Counted from the first letter of the stretch, positions 27,132 through 39,059 are shown. The stretch: DNA of 64,000 bases from CAYUZU01 sp964448675 (GCA_964448675.1 CAYUZU010000023.1:1-64000), one strand, 5' to 3'. The notes: a model not told the origin generated them from the letters alone. Numbers and translations: made by a program.

Positions 27132-29510
27132 ATGCCGACCCGAACCGCACAGAGCTGCGCGCACAGTGTGGCCGTCGAAGCGCTGGCCAAGGACGAGCTG
27201 CTGGGCGCCGATCGCGAGCAGACCGAACGTCACCTCGAGCAGTGTGAGACCTGCCGCGCCCTGTTCCGCCAACTGACCGAGGACCGCTTCCCCCGCTTCC
27301 GCGGCTACACGATCCTCTCCGAGATCGGCCGGGGCGGCTTCGGCGTGGTGTACAAGGCGTTCCATAACGGCAAGGAGCGTGTCGAAGCGCTCAAGGTGCT
27401 GTTCGGCAAGACGCCGGTGCGCGAGGCGTACTTCGAGAACGAGGTGCACCTCGCGGCGCAGCTGCGCCATCCGTGCATTGCGACGCTTTACGAAGCGCAT
27501 CTCAGCACGCCGCCGTTGTACTACTCGATGGAGTACGTCGCGGGGCGCCACCTGGATCGCTACCTGCGGGACGAGCAGGTCTCGCTCGAGCAGCGGATCG
27601 AGCTCGTGAAAGCGGTGGCCCAGGCGGTGGATTACGCGCACCGGAAGGGTGTCATTCATCGCGACATCAAGCCGCAGAATATCCTGATCGATCCGGAGGG
27701 GCAGCCGCGCGTCGTGGACTTCGGCATTTCGAAGCGGCTGTCGCTGGACGCCGACGCGGCCCCGCCGGCCGCAGCGGTCGAGCCAGAGCCGGCGCGGCGC
27801 GAGGGGGCCATGGGCACCTACGGCTACATGGCGCCGGAACAGATGGCCGGGCTGGATGTCGATGCGCGGTCGGACGTATACGGCCTCGGCGCACTGCTCT
27901 TCCACGTGATCACCGGCGAGCCCGCGAGCCTGGCGACGAACAGCGAGGCGCTCGTCCGCGTGCTGCGCGAGCGCCGCGTGAGTCGGGCGGGCGACCTGGC
28001 GGCGATCATCGCGCGCTGTGTGCAACAGGCCCCGGAACAGCGCTACGCGACCTGCGCGGCGCTCGCCGACGACCTCGACCATTACCTGACCGGCCGCGAA
28101 GTCGATGCCCTGCCGAATCCGACGCCGGGCTATCACCTGGCGCGCATGACGGCGCTGCTGCTGCGGCACTACCCGCGGCCACTGCAGGCGGCGGCGACGA
28201 TGCTGGTCGTGCTGCTGCTCGTAGCGGTGTTCTATGGCACTTGTGCGCGTTGGCTCGTCGCGGGACAGGGACAGGTCGAGACGGCCATGATCGCGGTGAA
28301 GCCCAGTACGCTGACGGCGATGCAGGCGGGCCGCATCGGCGCCGACCTGCCGGGCTTCTCGCCGGCCAACAAGCGGAGCTGGCGACTGCTGTACGGACAG
28401 CTGATGGAACGGCTGGCGGTCGCACATCCGCGCGTCGTTGCGTTCGACTATTACTTCCCCAAGTGCGCGCCGGAATACGACGCAGCGCTGCTGCGCGGCA
28501 TCGCGGCTGTCGAGGCGCCGGTCGTGTTCGGCGCCGCCGCCTACGACGTCAATGCGAATCCCGAGGTCTGTCCGGCGCTGCGCGACGCGATTCACAGCTG
28601 CGGCGGATTGTGGATGACCTCGCCGGACTACCTCGAGAACGAGATCAACGTGCCACTGGCCATCGTGCGCGGCTACAATGCGCCAGTGCCCTCCCTGGCG
28701 CTGGCGGCATTCGCCGCGGCGCGCTTCCCCGATTGCGACCTCGAAGCGCACGTGCGGCCCAACGATCTGGAACTCGAGCTGCGCTATCGCAAGCAGCACG
28801 TGGCCCGCGGTGAATACCGCTATCGCTCGGGCGAGACCGATCATCTGCCGCTGGTCGGGGTGACGGATGTCGGCCAGGGGCGCAGCGTGCTCGAGGCGGA
28901 GGATCGCGTGGCGCAGAGTCGTTTTCGCCTTGCGGGGGTGCAGGCCTGGCGGACCCGCGCGATTCCGCTGGAGGACGTGCTGCGCGCCGACGACGAGCAC
29001 CTCCGTGCGTGGTTCCTCGGCAAGGCCATCGTCGTCGGCCAGATGCTGCCGCCGTTCGACCAGCACATGCTGACGTCGGACGAAGCCGTATTCGGCGTTC
29101 AGTTTCAGGCGCTGGTACTCGATTCCCTGCTGGCGCGGACGAGCATCTACTGCCTGGATCGGCGTGACCTGGTGCTGCGGGTTTGCCTGTGGTGTGTGCT
29201 GGGCGCGTTGCTGGCGGGGCTGGTGCCGGTGCGCTCGTCGTGGTCGCCACGGGTGGTGCTGGCGTTCAGTGGCACGGTATTCCTGCTGGCGTTGGCGCTG
29301 GCGGTGCAATTCTCGATGCAGGTGACCAGCGCCGTCGCGGTCGAAGCCACGATTGCCGGCTGTGCCCTGCTGGCAACCGGCGCGGTCGTCGTGCTGCTGC
29401 AAACCCTGCATCGACGCCAGTGGCACCTGACCCCCATCCCGGTCTGGAACGCCGGCCGCACCGGCGGTTCGACCACCATTGCCGTCAGCCCGCGTGAATC
29501 GTCGAGTTGA
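27132..29510 (+). CDS. membrane Ser/Thr protein kinase: zf-HC2, kinase, CHASE2
   Basis: 792 residues. Residues 34-41 (HLEQCETC) are a putative zinc-finger/anti-sigma-like zf-HC2 motif. The Hanks-type kinase covers about 58-330: G-loop GRGGFGVVYKA, K88 in ALKVL, HRD (176-178) in VIHRDIKPQN, DFG (197-199) and MAPEQ. A TM helix follows (about 352-372), then an extracytoplasmic CHASE2-like sensor (about 375-685, with AFDYYFPK, LWMTSPDYLENEINVPLAI, GKAIVVGQMLPPFDQHML), then three TM helices and a short tail. CHASE2 followed by three TM helices is the standard arrangement. It should sense an external signal and phosphorylate cytoplasmic proteins. No phosphatase is adjacent. Confidence 0.9.
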   Translation: MPTRTAQSCAHSVAVEALAKDELLGADREQTERHLEQCETCRALFRQLTEDRFPRFRGYTILSEIGRGGFGVVYKAFHNGKERVEALKVLFGKTPVREAYFENEVHLAAQLRHPCIATLYEAHLSTPPLYYSMEYVAGRHLDRYLRDEQVSLEQRIELVKAVAQAVDYAHRKGVIHRDIKPQNILIDPEGQPRVVDFGISKRLSLDADAAPPAAAVEPEPARREGAMGTYGYMAPEQMAGLDVDARSDVYGLGALLFHVITGEPASLATNSEALVRVLRERRVSRAGDLAAIIARCVQQAPEQRYATCAALADDLDHYLTGREVDALPNPTPGYHLARMTALLLRHYPRPLQAAATMLVVLLLVAVFYGTCARWLVAGQGQVETAMIAVKPSTLTAMQAGRIGADLPGFSPANKRSWRLLYGQLMERLAVAHPRVVAFDYYFPKCAPEYDAALLRGIAAVEAPVVFGAAAYDVNANPEVCPALRDAIHSCGGLWMTSPDYLENEINVPLAIVRGYNAPVPSLALAAFAAARFPDCDLEAHVRPNDLELELRYRKQHVARGEYRYRSGETDHLPLVGVTDVGQGRSVLEAEDRVAQSRFRLAGVQAWRTRAIPLEDVLRADDEHLRAWFLGKAIVVGQMLPPFDQHMLTSDEAVFGVQFQALVLDSLLARTSIYCLDRRDLVLRVCLWCVLGALLAGLVPVRSSWSPRVVLAFSGTVFLLALALAVQFSMQVTSAVAVEATIAGCALLATGAVVVLLQTLHRRQWHLTPIPVWNAGRTGGSTTIAVSPRESSS

Positions 29511-30328
29511 GCCGGTGGCCGCGTGCCCCGGGGGCGGCGAAGCAGGCGAAGGTGTGCCTCGCCGCCGCGACAGGCCCGGCGTGACCTCGGGCGCTCCCCA
29601 CGACCGTCTTGCGCGACAGTCGCACAACCCCGGCGCCCGCGCCGCAGGCAGGTTTGAACTACGCGACCTCGCCCGGTGCGACCGACCACGCCGTCAGTGT
29701 GACGAGCAGCGCGATCGAGAGCAGCCACAGCGTGGTCGCGACCAACCCACCGAAGGCCATTTCTCGCGGGGTGAAATTCGTGTCGAGTGGCCGGGTGGAC
29801 ATGATCAGGCCTCGACACCCATGATGACGTAGTCGTAGCACTGCAGGAGAAGCCGCCACAACTCGAGGATACAAGGAAGCATTCAGCACCAACCTTTCTG
29901 CTTCCGATTCCCTCCCGAGTCTACTTCGTGCCTTGCTTCACGGTCGTCGACCTCCGGTCTCCTACCTTCGACTTGTCTCTTGACATAATCATCGGCAGCT
30001 TTCGCGCTGGCCTTGTCGGAATCGACGGATTTCCGGCATCTGCCGGGGTTGCGCGGCGGGTTTCCGGACATAACGGCGGCGAAAAGCGCAAGACTTGCCG
30101 ACGCCGCAACCAATGGACCAACCCGGCGCGGGAGCCGCTGCAAGCGAACCGCGCAAGGATTGCGCGCGAATGCTGCCGCGTCGACGCGCCAGAGCAACGC
30201 GGCCCGGCCCGGCGCCTCCCTTCCGCCGCCGCTCCCGGCGACGCTTGCACCGACTGCGGGCCGGGGTATGCTGGCGCCGGTCAAGGTGCGCGAGCCGTGA
30301 ATGCGCCTTTCTTCACCGGGAGGCAGAC
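29511..30328. other. 818-bp region, only one small candidate ORF
   Basis: The region between the CHASE2 kinase and the DUF6159-like gene contains the candidate small membrane ORF at 29659-29802 (minus). The rest shows no convincing coding bias, RNA gene or mobile element. Confidence 0.5.
29659..29802 (-). CDS. small single-TM membrane protein (hypothetical)
   Basis: 47 residues from ATG 29802, with GAGG eight bases upstream. Begins MSTRPLDTNFTPREMAFGG and has one TM helix (LVATTLWLLSIALLVTLTAWSV). Small proteins of this shape are common, but there is no family I recognise, so it is only a candidate. It stands alone between two plus-strand genes. Confidence 0.4.
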   Translation of the reverse strand: MSTRPLDTNFTPREMAFGGLVATTLWLLSIALLVTLTAWSVAPGEVA

Positions 30329-31219
30329 ATGTTTCAGAGCTTTTCCAACACATGGCATCTGCTCGGCAGCAGCATGGACGTGCTCCGCCGCGACAAGGAG
30401 CTGCTGGTCTTCCCAATCGTCTCGGGCCTCGTTTCGCTCCTGGTCATGGCCACGTTTGTCGGCGGCGCGTGGGGCACGGGCCTGATCGATGCCGTGCTGC
30501 AGGAGCAGCAGGCCGCGAACAGCACCGGCGACGACGAGGCCGCCGCACTCACCCGCAGCGAGATCATCGCGGCGGTGGTCGGTTTCACCTACTACTTCGT
30601 GAGCTACTTCGTCGTGATCTACTTCAACGCCGCCCTGATCGGTGCGGCGCACATCCGCCTTACCGGCGGCGACCCGACGGTGGCGGACGGGTTCCGCGCG
30701 GCCAACGCGTGTCTGCCGGGCATCCTGCTGTACACGCTCATCGCGGCGACCGTGGGGCTGGTGCTCCGGATGATCCGTGAGAACAGCGACAACATCGTCG
30801 CCAGGATCGTCGCCGGCATGATGGGCCTGGCGTGGACATTGATCACGTTCCTCGTCATCCCGGTCATCGTGATCGAGCGCAAGAATGCGATCGCGGCCAT
30901 CGGGCGCAGCTCGCGGCTGCTGAAGGAAACCTGGGGCGAGCAGATCGTCTCGAACATCGGCTTCGGGTTGATGGGGTTTCTCCTGGCGCTGCCGGGATTC
31001 GTGCTGGTGGTCATCGCGTTCCTGGCGTTCGCGAGCGAGGTCGGGCTGCTGCTGGTCGTCACACTCGGGACGATTGCCGTGCTGTACTGGGTGACGCTGG
31101 CGATCGTGCTGTCGGCCCTGAAGGGCATCTTCGTCGCCGCGCTGTATGCCCACGCCGCCCACGAACCGCTCGAGGCGTTCCCGCGCGAGGTCGTGGCTGA
31201 CGCGTTTCGGCCGCGCTGA
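30329..31219 (+). CDS. DUF6159-like integral membrane protein
   Basis: 296 residues. The N-terminus MFQSFSNTWHLLGSSMDVLR, followed by DKELLVFPIVSGLVS, is the hallmark of the DUF6159 family. Six or so TM helices follow, with a short polar loop EEQQAANSTGDDEAA-type stretch after TM1-2. The segment VIVIERKNAIAAIGRSSRLLKETWGEQ is conserved in the family. GGGAGGCAGAC precedes ATG 30329. Function unknown. A longer upstream frame is not supported. Confidence 0.8.
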   Translation: MFQSFSNTWHLLGSSMDVLRRDKELLVFPIVSGLVSLLVMATFVGGAWGTGLIDAVLQEQQAANSTGDDEAAALTRSEIIAAVVGFTYYFVSYFVVIYFNAALIGAAHIRLTGGDPTVADGFRAANACLPGILLYTLIAATVGLVLRMIRENSDNIVARIVAGMMGLAWTLITFLVIPVIVIERKNAIAAIGRSSRLLKETWGEQIVSNIGFGLMGFLLALPGFVLVVIAFLAFASEVGLLLVVTLGTIAVLYWVTLAIVLSALKGIFVAALYAHAAHEPLEAFPREVVADAFRPR

Positions 31220-31403
31220 TCGGCGCGGCGGCGCAATCTGGCAGGCAACCCGGCATATCGCGCAGCAACGTTGCGAGAATTCGGCTCCCCTCGCGAGGCG
31301 CGCAGCGTTACCATACGCGCGGGAATCGACTCTCTCGGACGAGACAACTGCGAGGTTGGACGGCGTCGCGCATCCTTTCACTTCCTGGCGTGTGACAGCG
31401 GCT

Positions 31404-34400
31404 ATGGATCCCGAAGCGGTCGGGTTAGAGAGCATCGCGGACTTCGAGGCGAGTCTGATCGCAGACGACGCGCTTGGAGACGCCGGCGACCAGGCGAAGG
31501 ACAGCTCCCCCGCGGACGCAAAGACCACCGACGCGCTGGCCCCCGAGAAGTGGATCGGCAAGCGCCTGTCGCACTTCCGGCTGATGCGGCTGATGGGCGC
31601 CGGCAATATGGGGGTGGTGTTCCAGGTCGAAGATGTCAACCTGAAGCGGATCGCCGCACTGAAAGTCTTGCGGCGGCAGATCAAAGGGGCGGACCGCGCT
31701 GTCATGGTGGACCGGTTTCTGCTCGAGGCGCGGACCGCGGCGGGCATCGACCATCCGTCGATCGCGCAGGTCTACGAGATCGACGAGCATCACGGGTGGT
31801 GGTACATCGCGATGGAGTTCCTGGAGGGCGGCAGCCTGCACCACCTCGTGGAGACCAGCGGCCCGCTGGCCCCGGAGCGCGCCGCCCTGATGCTGACCGA
31901 CGCAACGCGCGGCCTGGTCGCGGCCCACGAGGAGGGCATCATCCATCGCGACATCAAGCCGGCGAACCTCATGCTGTCACGCCGCGGGCGCTGCAAGATC
32001 GTGGACTTCGGCCTGGTGAAGCTCGACTCCGCGGAGAACCCGTTCCGCGACGATGACCGCCTCGTGCTCGGCACACCGATGTACATCGCGCCGGAAGTGG
32101 CGCTGGGGCGCGGGGCGACGGCAGCGTCGGACGTATACAGCCTGGGGGCGACGCTCTACGCGGTGCTCGTGGGCCGACCGCCGTTCCGGGCCGACAACGT
32201 CCGCGACCTGCTGCGTATGCACGTCAAGTCGCCGGCGCCGGACGTGCGTGAACGCGCGCCGCACGTCCCGGCCAGCATGGCAACGCTGATCCTCCGCGCA
32301 ATGTCCAAGGATCCGGCGAACCGCCCCACCGCCGATGCGTTCGCCGCCGCCCTGCAGTCGGAGATCAGCGGGGCCTTGGCTGGCGATCCGTCGTCCGGCG
32401 TCTTGCCCGCCGGCGAGGCGGCCCGTGTCGGCAGCGGCTCGTCCGCGACGGGCGAATACGCGCCGGCAGCGGGCTCGGCGGCCGGGTCGAGCGCCCTGAC
32501 GTCGGACACCGTGCGGCTGAGCGGCGGCCTGTTCGGCTCAATGACGAGCCGCGCACCGGTCGGCTGGCTCGCGGCGCTGAGTCTGATCGTCGTGGCCGCG
32601 GTGATCGTGGTCGGCGTGTGGTGGCAACGCCGGCCGGCACCGGCCACCGGTGCGGCCCCGGTGGCGCTCGACCCCATCACGAACGAGATTGGCATGAAGG
32701 TGCTGCCGATTCCGCCCGGCGAGTTCGTCTTGGGCAGTCCGCCCACCGAAGCCGGCCGCAACCACGACGAGCGCACGGCGCGGGTGAAGCTGACGCACGG
32801 CTTCTTCATGTCGATGACCGAGGTCACGCAGCAGCAATGGGCCGCCGTCATGGGCGACGACTATGTCCCGCCTGAGGGCGTCCACCCAAACGAGGAGAGC
32901 GGCCGGCGTTTCATCGGGCGCATGTTGCCGGCGTACGTCTCGTGGAACGAGGCCGCGGAGTTCTGCCGCTTGCTGTCACAGCGCGCGGGCGCGTACTACC
33001 GGCTGCCGACCGAGGCGGAATGGGAGTATGCCTGCCGGGCCGGCACGCGGTCGGCGTTCCATACCGGGCTGTCGCTGGATCTGTCGCAGGCCAACATCGA
33101 AGCGGCGACGAACGGGCTCGACACCGCCCGGCCGGCGCGGCATCCGTTGCCCGTCGCGAGCTTCCCGCCGAATGCATGGGGCCTGCACGACATGCACGGC
33201 AACGTCATGGAATGGTGCGCGAACTGGAAGGCCGAATACCCGCTCGGGCCGCTGACTGATCCGACCGGGCCGGCCGAGGGCAAGCTGCGCGTCCTGCGCG
33301 GCGGCTCGTGGGACAGCCCGGCACGGGTCGCGCGCAGTGCGAATCGCTGGTACAATCCGCCAGTCGTGCGCACCGACTACATCGGCTTTCGCGTCGTGCT
33401 GGAGCCGGAGACGGACCCGCCTGACGACGTCGCCTCGTACCTGAACGCGCCGCTGGATCCGACCGCGCCGGCGGCACCCACGACATCGGCAAGCGATCCG
33501 CCCGCCCCGCCCGCCGGTGGCGTCGTCGATGCGGCGCTGCCGGAGTATGAACCGGCGGTCGTGCTCGATCAGCGCTTGCGCAGCGTCGGGTCGGACACGA
33601 TGGACGAGCTCATGCTGCTGTGGGAGCGGGCCTTCCAGCAATGGCACGCACAGGTCGAGTTTCGCCATGAAGGCCGTGGCTCCGGGACGGCGGTGCCGGC
33701 ACTGGCCGAAGGTCTGTCGCACTTCGGCCCGATGAGCCGCGCGCTCAAGGCAACCGAGCTGGCCGATTTCCAGAGTGAGTACGGCTACCAACCCACGCAG
33801 GTGTGCGTGGCGATCGACGCGCTGGCGGTCTACGTGCACCCGACGAACCCGCTGGCCGAGCGCGGCCTGGCCCTGGCCGAACTCGATGCGATCTACTCGA
33901 CGACGCGTGCGCGCGGCTTCCCGCGGGCGGTGCGCCGCTGGGGAGACCTGGGGCTCGGCGGCGGCTGGGCCAGCGCCCCGATCCACGTGTTCAGCCGCAA
34001 CCCGGCGTCGGGCACGTACAGCGTCTTTCGTGCGACAGTGCTCGAAGGCGGCGAATACAAGGCGACCAACCAGGAGCTGGTCTCCAGCACGGTCGTCGTG
34101 CAGGCCGTCGCGGGCGACCGCTACGGCATCGGCTACAGCGGCATCGGCTTCAAGCAGCCGGGGGTCGCAACCGTGCCGCTGGCACCGGTCGAAGGCGGGC
34201 CATGTGTCTCGCCGCTGCCAGCGACGGCATACAATGGATCGTATCCATTGGCGCGGCCGCTGTTCCTGACCATCGATCATCCGCCGGGCGAAGGGCTCTC
34301 GCCGCTGCATCGCGAATTCCTGCGGTTCGTGTATAGCCGGCAGGGGCAGGAAATCGTGGCCCAGACGGGATTCTTCCCGCTCGATGCGACGCTGGCGGCC

Positions 34401-34451
34401 CGTGAGTTGCAACGCGTCGGGCTGAAGCCGACACAGCCAACGGCGCCGTGA
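31404..34451 (+). CDS. membrane Ser/Thr kinase fused to SUMF1-like and PstS-like domains
   Basis: 1015 residues from ATG 31404. (1) Hanks-type kinase, about 55-320: G-loop MGAGNMGVVFQV, K87, HRD 181-183 (IIHRDIKPAN), DFG 201-203, APE. (2) Ala/Ser-rich juxtamembrane stretch and one TM helix (about 386-407). (3) Formylglycine-generating-enzyme-like (SUMF1) domain, about 426-667: PPGEFVLGS, MTEVTQQQWA, LPTEAEWEYACRAGT, DMHGNVMEWCANW, RGGSWDS and GFRVV. (4) Pro-rich linker, then a periplasmic phosphate-binding-protein-like domain, about 720-1005: VGSDTMDELM, EGRGSGTA, SRNPASGTYSVF and GYSGIGF. Domains 3 and 4 would be outside the membrane. Known: kinase-SUMF1 and PstS domains exist separately. 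The triple combination suggests a receptor kinase for a phosphate-like anion (inference). Confidence 0.9.
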   Translation: MDPEAVGLESIADFEASLIADDALGDAGDQAKDSSPADAKTTDALAPEKWIGKRLSHFRLMRLMGAGNMGVVFQVEDVNLKRIAALKVLRRQIKGADRAVMVDRFLLEARTAAGIDHPSIAQVYEIDEHHGWWYIAMEFLEGGSLHHLVETSGPLAPERAALMLTDATRGLVAAHEEGIIHRDIKPANLMLSRRGRCKIVDFGLVKLDSAENPFRDDDRLVLGTPMYIAPEVALGRGATAASDVYSLGATLYAVLVGRPPFRADNVRDLLRMHVKSPAPDVRERAPHVPASMATLILRAMSKDPANRPTADAFAAALQSEISGALAGDPSSGVLPAGEAARVGSGSSATGEYAPAAGSAAGSSALTSDTVRLSGGLFGSMTSRAPVGWLAALSLIVVAAVIVVGVWWQRRPAPATGAAPVALDPITNEIGMKVLPIPPGEFVLGSPPTEAGRNHDERTARVKLTHGFFMSMTEVTQQQWAAVMGDDYVPPEGVHPNEESGRRFIGRMLPAYVSWNEAAEFCRLLSQRAGAYYRLPTEAEWEYACRAGTRSAFHTGLSLDLSQANIEAATNGLDTARPARHPLPVASFPPNAWGLHDMHGNVMEWCANWKAEYPLGPLTDPTGPAEGKLRVLRGGSWDSPARVARSANRWYNPPVVRTDYIGFRVVLEPETDPPDDVASYLNAPLDPTAPAAPTTSASDPPAPPAGGVVDAALPEYEPAVVLDQRLRSVGSDTMDELMLLWERAFQQWHAQVEFRHEGRGSGTAVPALAEGLSHFGPMSRALKATELADFQSEYGYQPTQVCVAIDALAVYVHPTNPLAERGLALAELDAIYSTTRARGFPRAVRRWGDLGLGGGWASAPIHVFSRNPASGTYSVFRATVLEGGEYKATNQELVSSTVVVQAVAGDRYGIGYSGIGFKQPGVATVPLAPVEGGPCVSPLPATAYNGSYPLARPLFLTIDHPPGEGLSPLHREFLRFVYSRQGQEIVAQTGFFPLDATLAARELQRVGLKPTQPTAP

Positions 34452-34478
34452 GCCGCCGCGGCATGGTGCCACCGCGCC

Positions 34479-35227
34479 CTAGGTCCGGCCCGCCACGCTG
34501 GCCCACATCAGGTCGCGGTTCAGCCGCGCGATGAAATCGACACTGATGTCCACCGGACACGCGTTCTGGCACGAGCCGTGGTTCGTGCAGTTGCCGAACC
34601 CCGCCGCGTCCATCGCCGCCACCATGCGCTCGACGCGCTCGGCCCGTTCCGGCTGCCCCTGCGGCAGCAGCCCCAGGTGTGACACTTTCGCCGCCGTGAA
34701 GAGCATCGCCGACGCGTTCGGACAGGCGGCGACGCATGCCCCGCACCCGATGCACACCGCCGCATCCAGCGCCCGGTCGCAGTCCGCCTTGGGAATGGGC
34801 GTCGCGTTGGCCTCCGCCGCGCTCCCCGTGCGCACCGAGATGTAGCCGCCGGCCGCCAGCACGCGGTCGAACGCGCTGCGATCGACCACGAGGTCCTTGA
34901 CCACGGGAAAGGCCGTTGCGCGCCAGGGTTCGATCCACAGCTCGTCGCCGTCGGAGAAGCTGCGCATATGAAGCTGGCAAGTGGCCCCCTTGTCGCGCGA
35001 GCCGTGCGGAATGCCGTTGATCACCAGCCCGCACGAGCCGCAGATGCCCTCGCGGCAGTCATGATCGAAATGGATCGGCTCTTCGCCCTTGGCGACCAGC
35101 GCCTCGTTCACGACGTCCAGCATCTCCAAAAACGACATGTGCTCGGCGATATCGGTCGCCTGGTACGTGACGAAACGGCCCTTCTCATCGGGCCCGGACT
35201 GTCGCCAGACGTGCAAGGTCAGGTTCA

Positions 35228-35228
<1 letters not shown>
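34479..35228 (-). CDS. sdhB: succinate dehydrogenase/fumarate reductase iron-sulfur subunit
   Basis: 249 residues. Seen: the [2Fe-2S] ligands in CREGICGSCGLVINGIP plus the downstream C of ATCQLHM, then the ferredoxin-type C-I-G-C-G-A-C-V-A-A-C-P and C-x-N-H-G-S-C-Q-N-A-C-P motifs for the [4Fe-4S] and [3Fe-4S] clusters. It passes electrons between the flavoprotein and quinone. Its start overlaps the sdhA stop by one base, and the order sdhC-sdhA-sdhB fits B-type complexes. Confidence 0.96.
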
Positions 35229-37138
<1,910 letters not shown>

Positions 37139-37154
37139 AATCGCGTTCCGAATC

Positions 37155-37832
37155 CTATTGCACCCAGCCGGCCAGCACGGCCACCGGAATCGAGATGTAC
37201 CCCACGGCGATGGCCGCCGCGGTGATGGCCGCCAGCGGCCGCCGCCAGGCGTTGTACCGCGGATGATTGACGCCGAGTGTCTGGCAGGCGCTCCACAACC
37301 CGTGATAGATGTGCAACCCCAGCGGGATCATCGCCACGATGTAGATCGCCGACACCCACCACACCTGGAAGCCCGCGACGACGTTGTGATAAGGCGAGCC
37401 GGCGATGAAGTCGTGGTGCGCGGTGCCCCAGGTCAGGTGGAGCAGGTGGTAGAGCACGTACAGGGCGACCACCACGCCGCCCCAGCGCATGGTGTAGGAG
37501 GCGTAGCTGAACGCCAGGCGCTCCTGCTTGCGATACGGAATCTCACGGGCCCGCCAGCTGGCCAGTGTGAGCTGCGTGGCCGTGATGATGTGCAGCGCGA
37601 CGGCCGCCAGCAGCAGAATGCGCGCGATCCACAGCCCCTGGTTCTCGCCCAGCAGCGGGGCGCCCATGACCCGCAGCCAGTGGGCGTAGTCGTCGAACTT
37701 CTGCTGTCCTTCGTAGACCTTCAGGTTGCCGACCAGGTGCCCGACCACGAACAGGAACAGCAGCGCACCGGTCGCCGCCATGACGATCTTCTTGCCGACG
37801 GTCGAACGATAGAACGCGGGGATCATGCCCAT
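37155..37832 (-). CDS. sdhC: succinate dehydrogenase cytochrome b subunit (B-type SdhC)
   Basis: 225 residues with five TM helices, the single-subunit diheme B-type membrane anchor. Seen: VGKKIVMAATGALLFLFVVGHLVGNL with a heme His, and further His in LRVM...VALHIITATQ, VLYHLLHLTWG and LGLHIYHGLW. First gene of sdhCAB on the minus strand, start at ATG 37832. Divergent from the methyltransferase at 38086. Confidence 0.92.
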   Translation of the reverse strand: MGMIPAFYRSTVGKKIVMAATGALLFLFVVGHLVGNLKVYEGQQKFDDYAHWLRVMGAPLLGENQGLWIARILLLAAVALHIITATQLTLASWRAREIPYRKQERLAFSYASYTMRWGGVVVALYVLYHLLHLTWGTAHHDFIAGSPYHNVVAGFQVWWVSAIYIVAMIPLGLHIYHGLWSACQTLGVNHPRYNAWRRPLAAITAAAIAVGYISIPVAVLAGWVQ

Positions 37833-38085
37833 GCGAACGGTGGCTCCTGTGTCGTGTTGCTCGGCGCGGTGCAGGTCTCGGCTCCGTTCTCACCCTGCCC
37901 GCCGGAAGGGTACCTGAAGTATAGCCGCCCACGCGCGGCGCACAATGGCGCCGCGCGCTGTGCCGCGCACGGACGGCCGGGTCGGGCAGCGCTGGTGAGC
38001 TGCGCGCCGGCTGCACGCTTTGAGCGTTCGTGGTATGCTGTCTCTCTTTTGTGGCAAGCTGTGATAACGAAGTGAGGTCTGCCCG

Positions 38086-38883
38086 ATGCCGAAGTACACC
38101 GCGAAGACCGCGGACAAGCACGATCTGTATCAGCAGTCGGTCCAGTGCCCCGAGGCCGATGTCGCCTTCATCCGCCGCGTGTTTCACAAGCGGTTTGGCC
38201 GCTATCCGACGCACCTGCGCGAGGATTTCTGCGGCACCGCCTGGCTGGCGTGTGAATGGGTCAAGGCCCACCGCGACAACGAAGCCGTCGGCGTCGATCT
38301 CGACCGGCCGACGCTCGACTGGGGCCGAAAGCACAACCTCAGCCGCCTCAGCGACGAGCAGGCCGCCCGGGTCGAGCTCATCCATGGCGACGTGATGAAG
38401 GCCCGCACGGGCAGGGTCGATGTCGTCGCGGCACTGAACTTCAGCTACTTCCTGTTCAAGGAGCTGGACGCGCTGGTCACGTACTTCCGCAAGGCCCGCG
38501 GCGCGCTGCGGCCCGAGGGCATGCTGCTGCTGGACGCCTACGGCGGCTGGGAAGCCCAGCAGTTGGTCGAAGAAAGCACGCCCAACAACGGCTTCACCTA
38601 CGTCTGGGACCAGGACGACTACAACCCGGTCACCGACGAGGCCGTCTGCCACATCCACTTCAGATTCCCCGACGGCTCGCGCATGCGGCGGGCGTTTACG
38701 TACCACTGGCGCCTGTGGACGATGGGCGGCGTACGCGATGCGCTGCAGGCCGCCGGCTTTCGCGACGTCGAGGTGTACTGGGAAGGCACCGATGCCGACG
38801 GCGACGGCAACGGCGTCTTTCGCCGGCAGCACCGGGCGGAGAACTCGGCGGGGTGGATCGCATACGTGGTGGCGTACCGCTGA
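38086..38883 (+). CDS. class I SAM-dependent methyltransferase
   Basis: 265 residues. Seen: motif I region as HLREDFCGTAWLACEWVK, an acidic end to beta-2 in AVGVDLDRPTLDWG, VELIHGDVMK and DVVAALNFSYFLFKELDALVTYFRKARGALRPEGMLLLD. GAGG lies eleven bases before the ATG. The subgroup is not one with a known substrate; the C-terminal part (HIHFRFPDGSRMRRAFTYHWRLW...DVEVYWEGTD) is typical of uncharacterised members. Divergent from sdhC. Confidence 0.85.
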   Translation: MPKYTAKTADKHDLYQQSVQCPEADVAFIRRVFHKRFGRYPTHLREDFCGTAWLACEWVKAHRDNEAVGVDLDRPTLDWGRKHNLSRLSDEQAARVELIHGDVMKARTGRVDVVAALNFSYFLFKELDALVTYFRKARGALRPEGMLLLDAYGGWEAQQLVEESTPNNGFTYVWDQDDYNPVTDEAVCHIHFRFPDGSRMRRAFTYHWRLWTMGGVRDALQAAGFRDVEVYWEGTDADGDGNGVFRRQHRAENSAGWIAYVVAYR

Positions 38884-39059
38884 AGAGAAAGCGACGAAGC
38901 GACGAAGCGACGAAGGGGTGTGCTACCGGCCAACAGCCGGTGTATCCCGTGGCACCGGCTTACGGTCGAGCACCGCCGGCGCGTACCCTCCCACCTGTGC
39001 CCCCTGCGCGCGCAGCCCTTCCCATCGGCCCACAACCCCACTCGTTCCGATGGCCGCGA

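Noticed and set aside
26982..29627. An 881-codon minus-strand frame
   Set aside because: Antisense to the CHASE2 kinase; composition is Arg/His/Gln-rich without domains.
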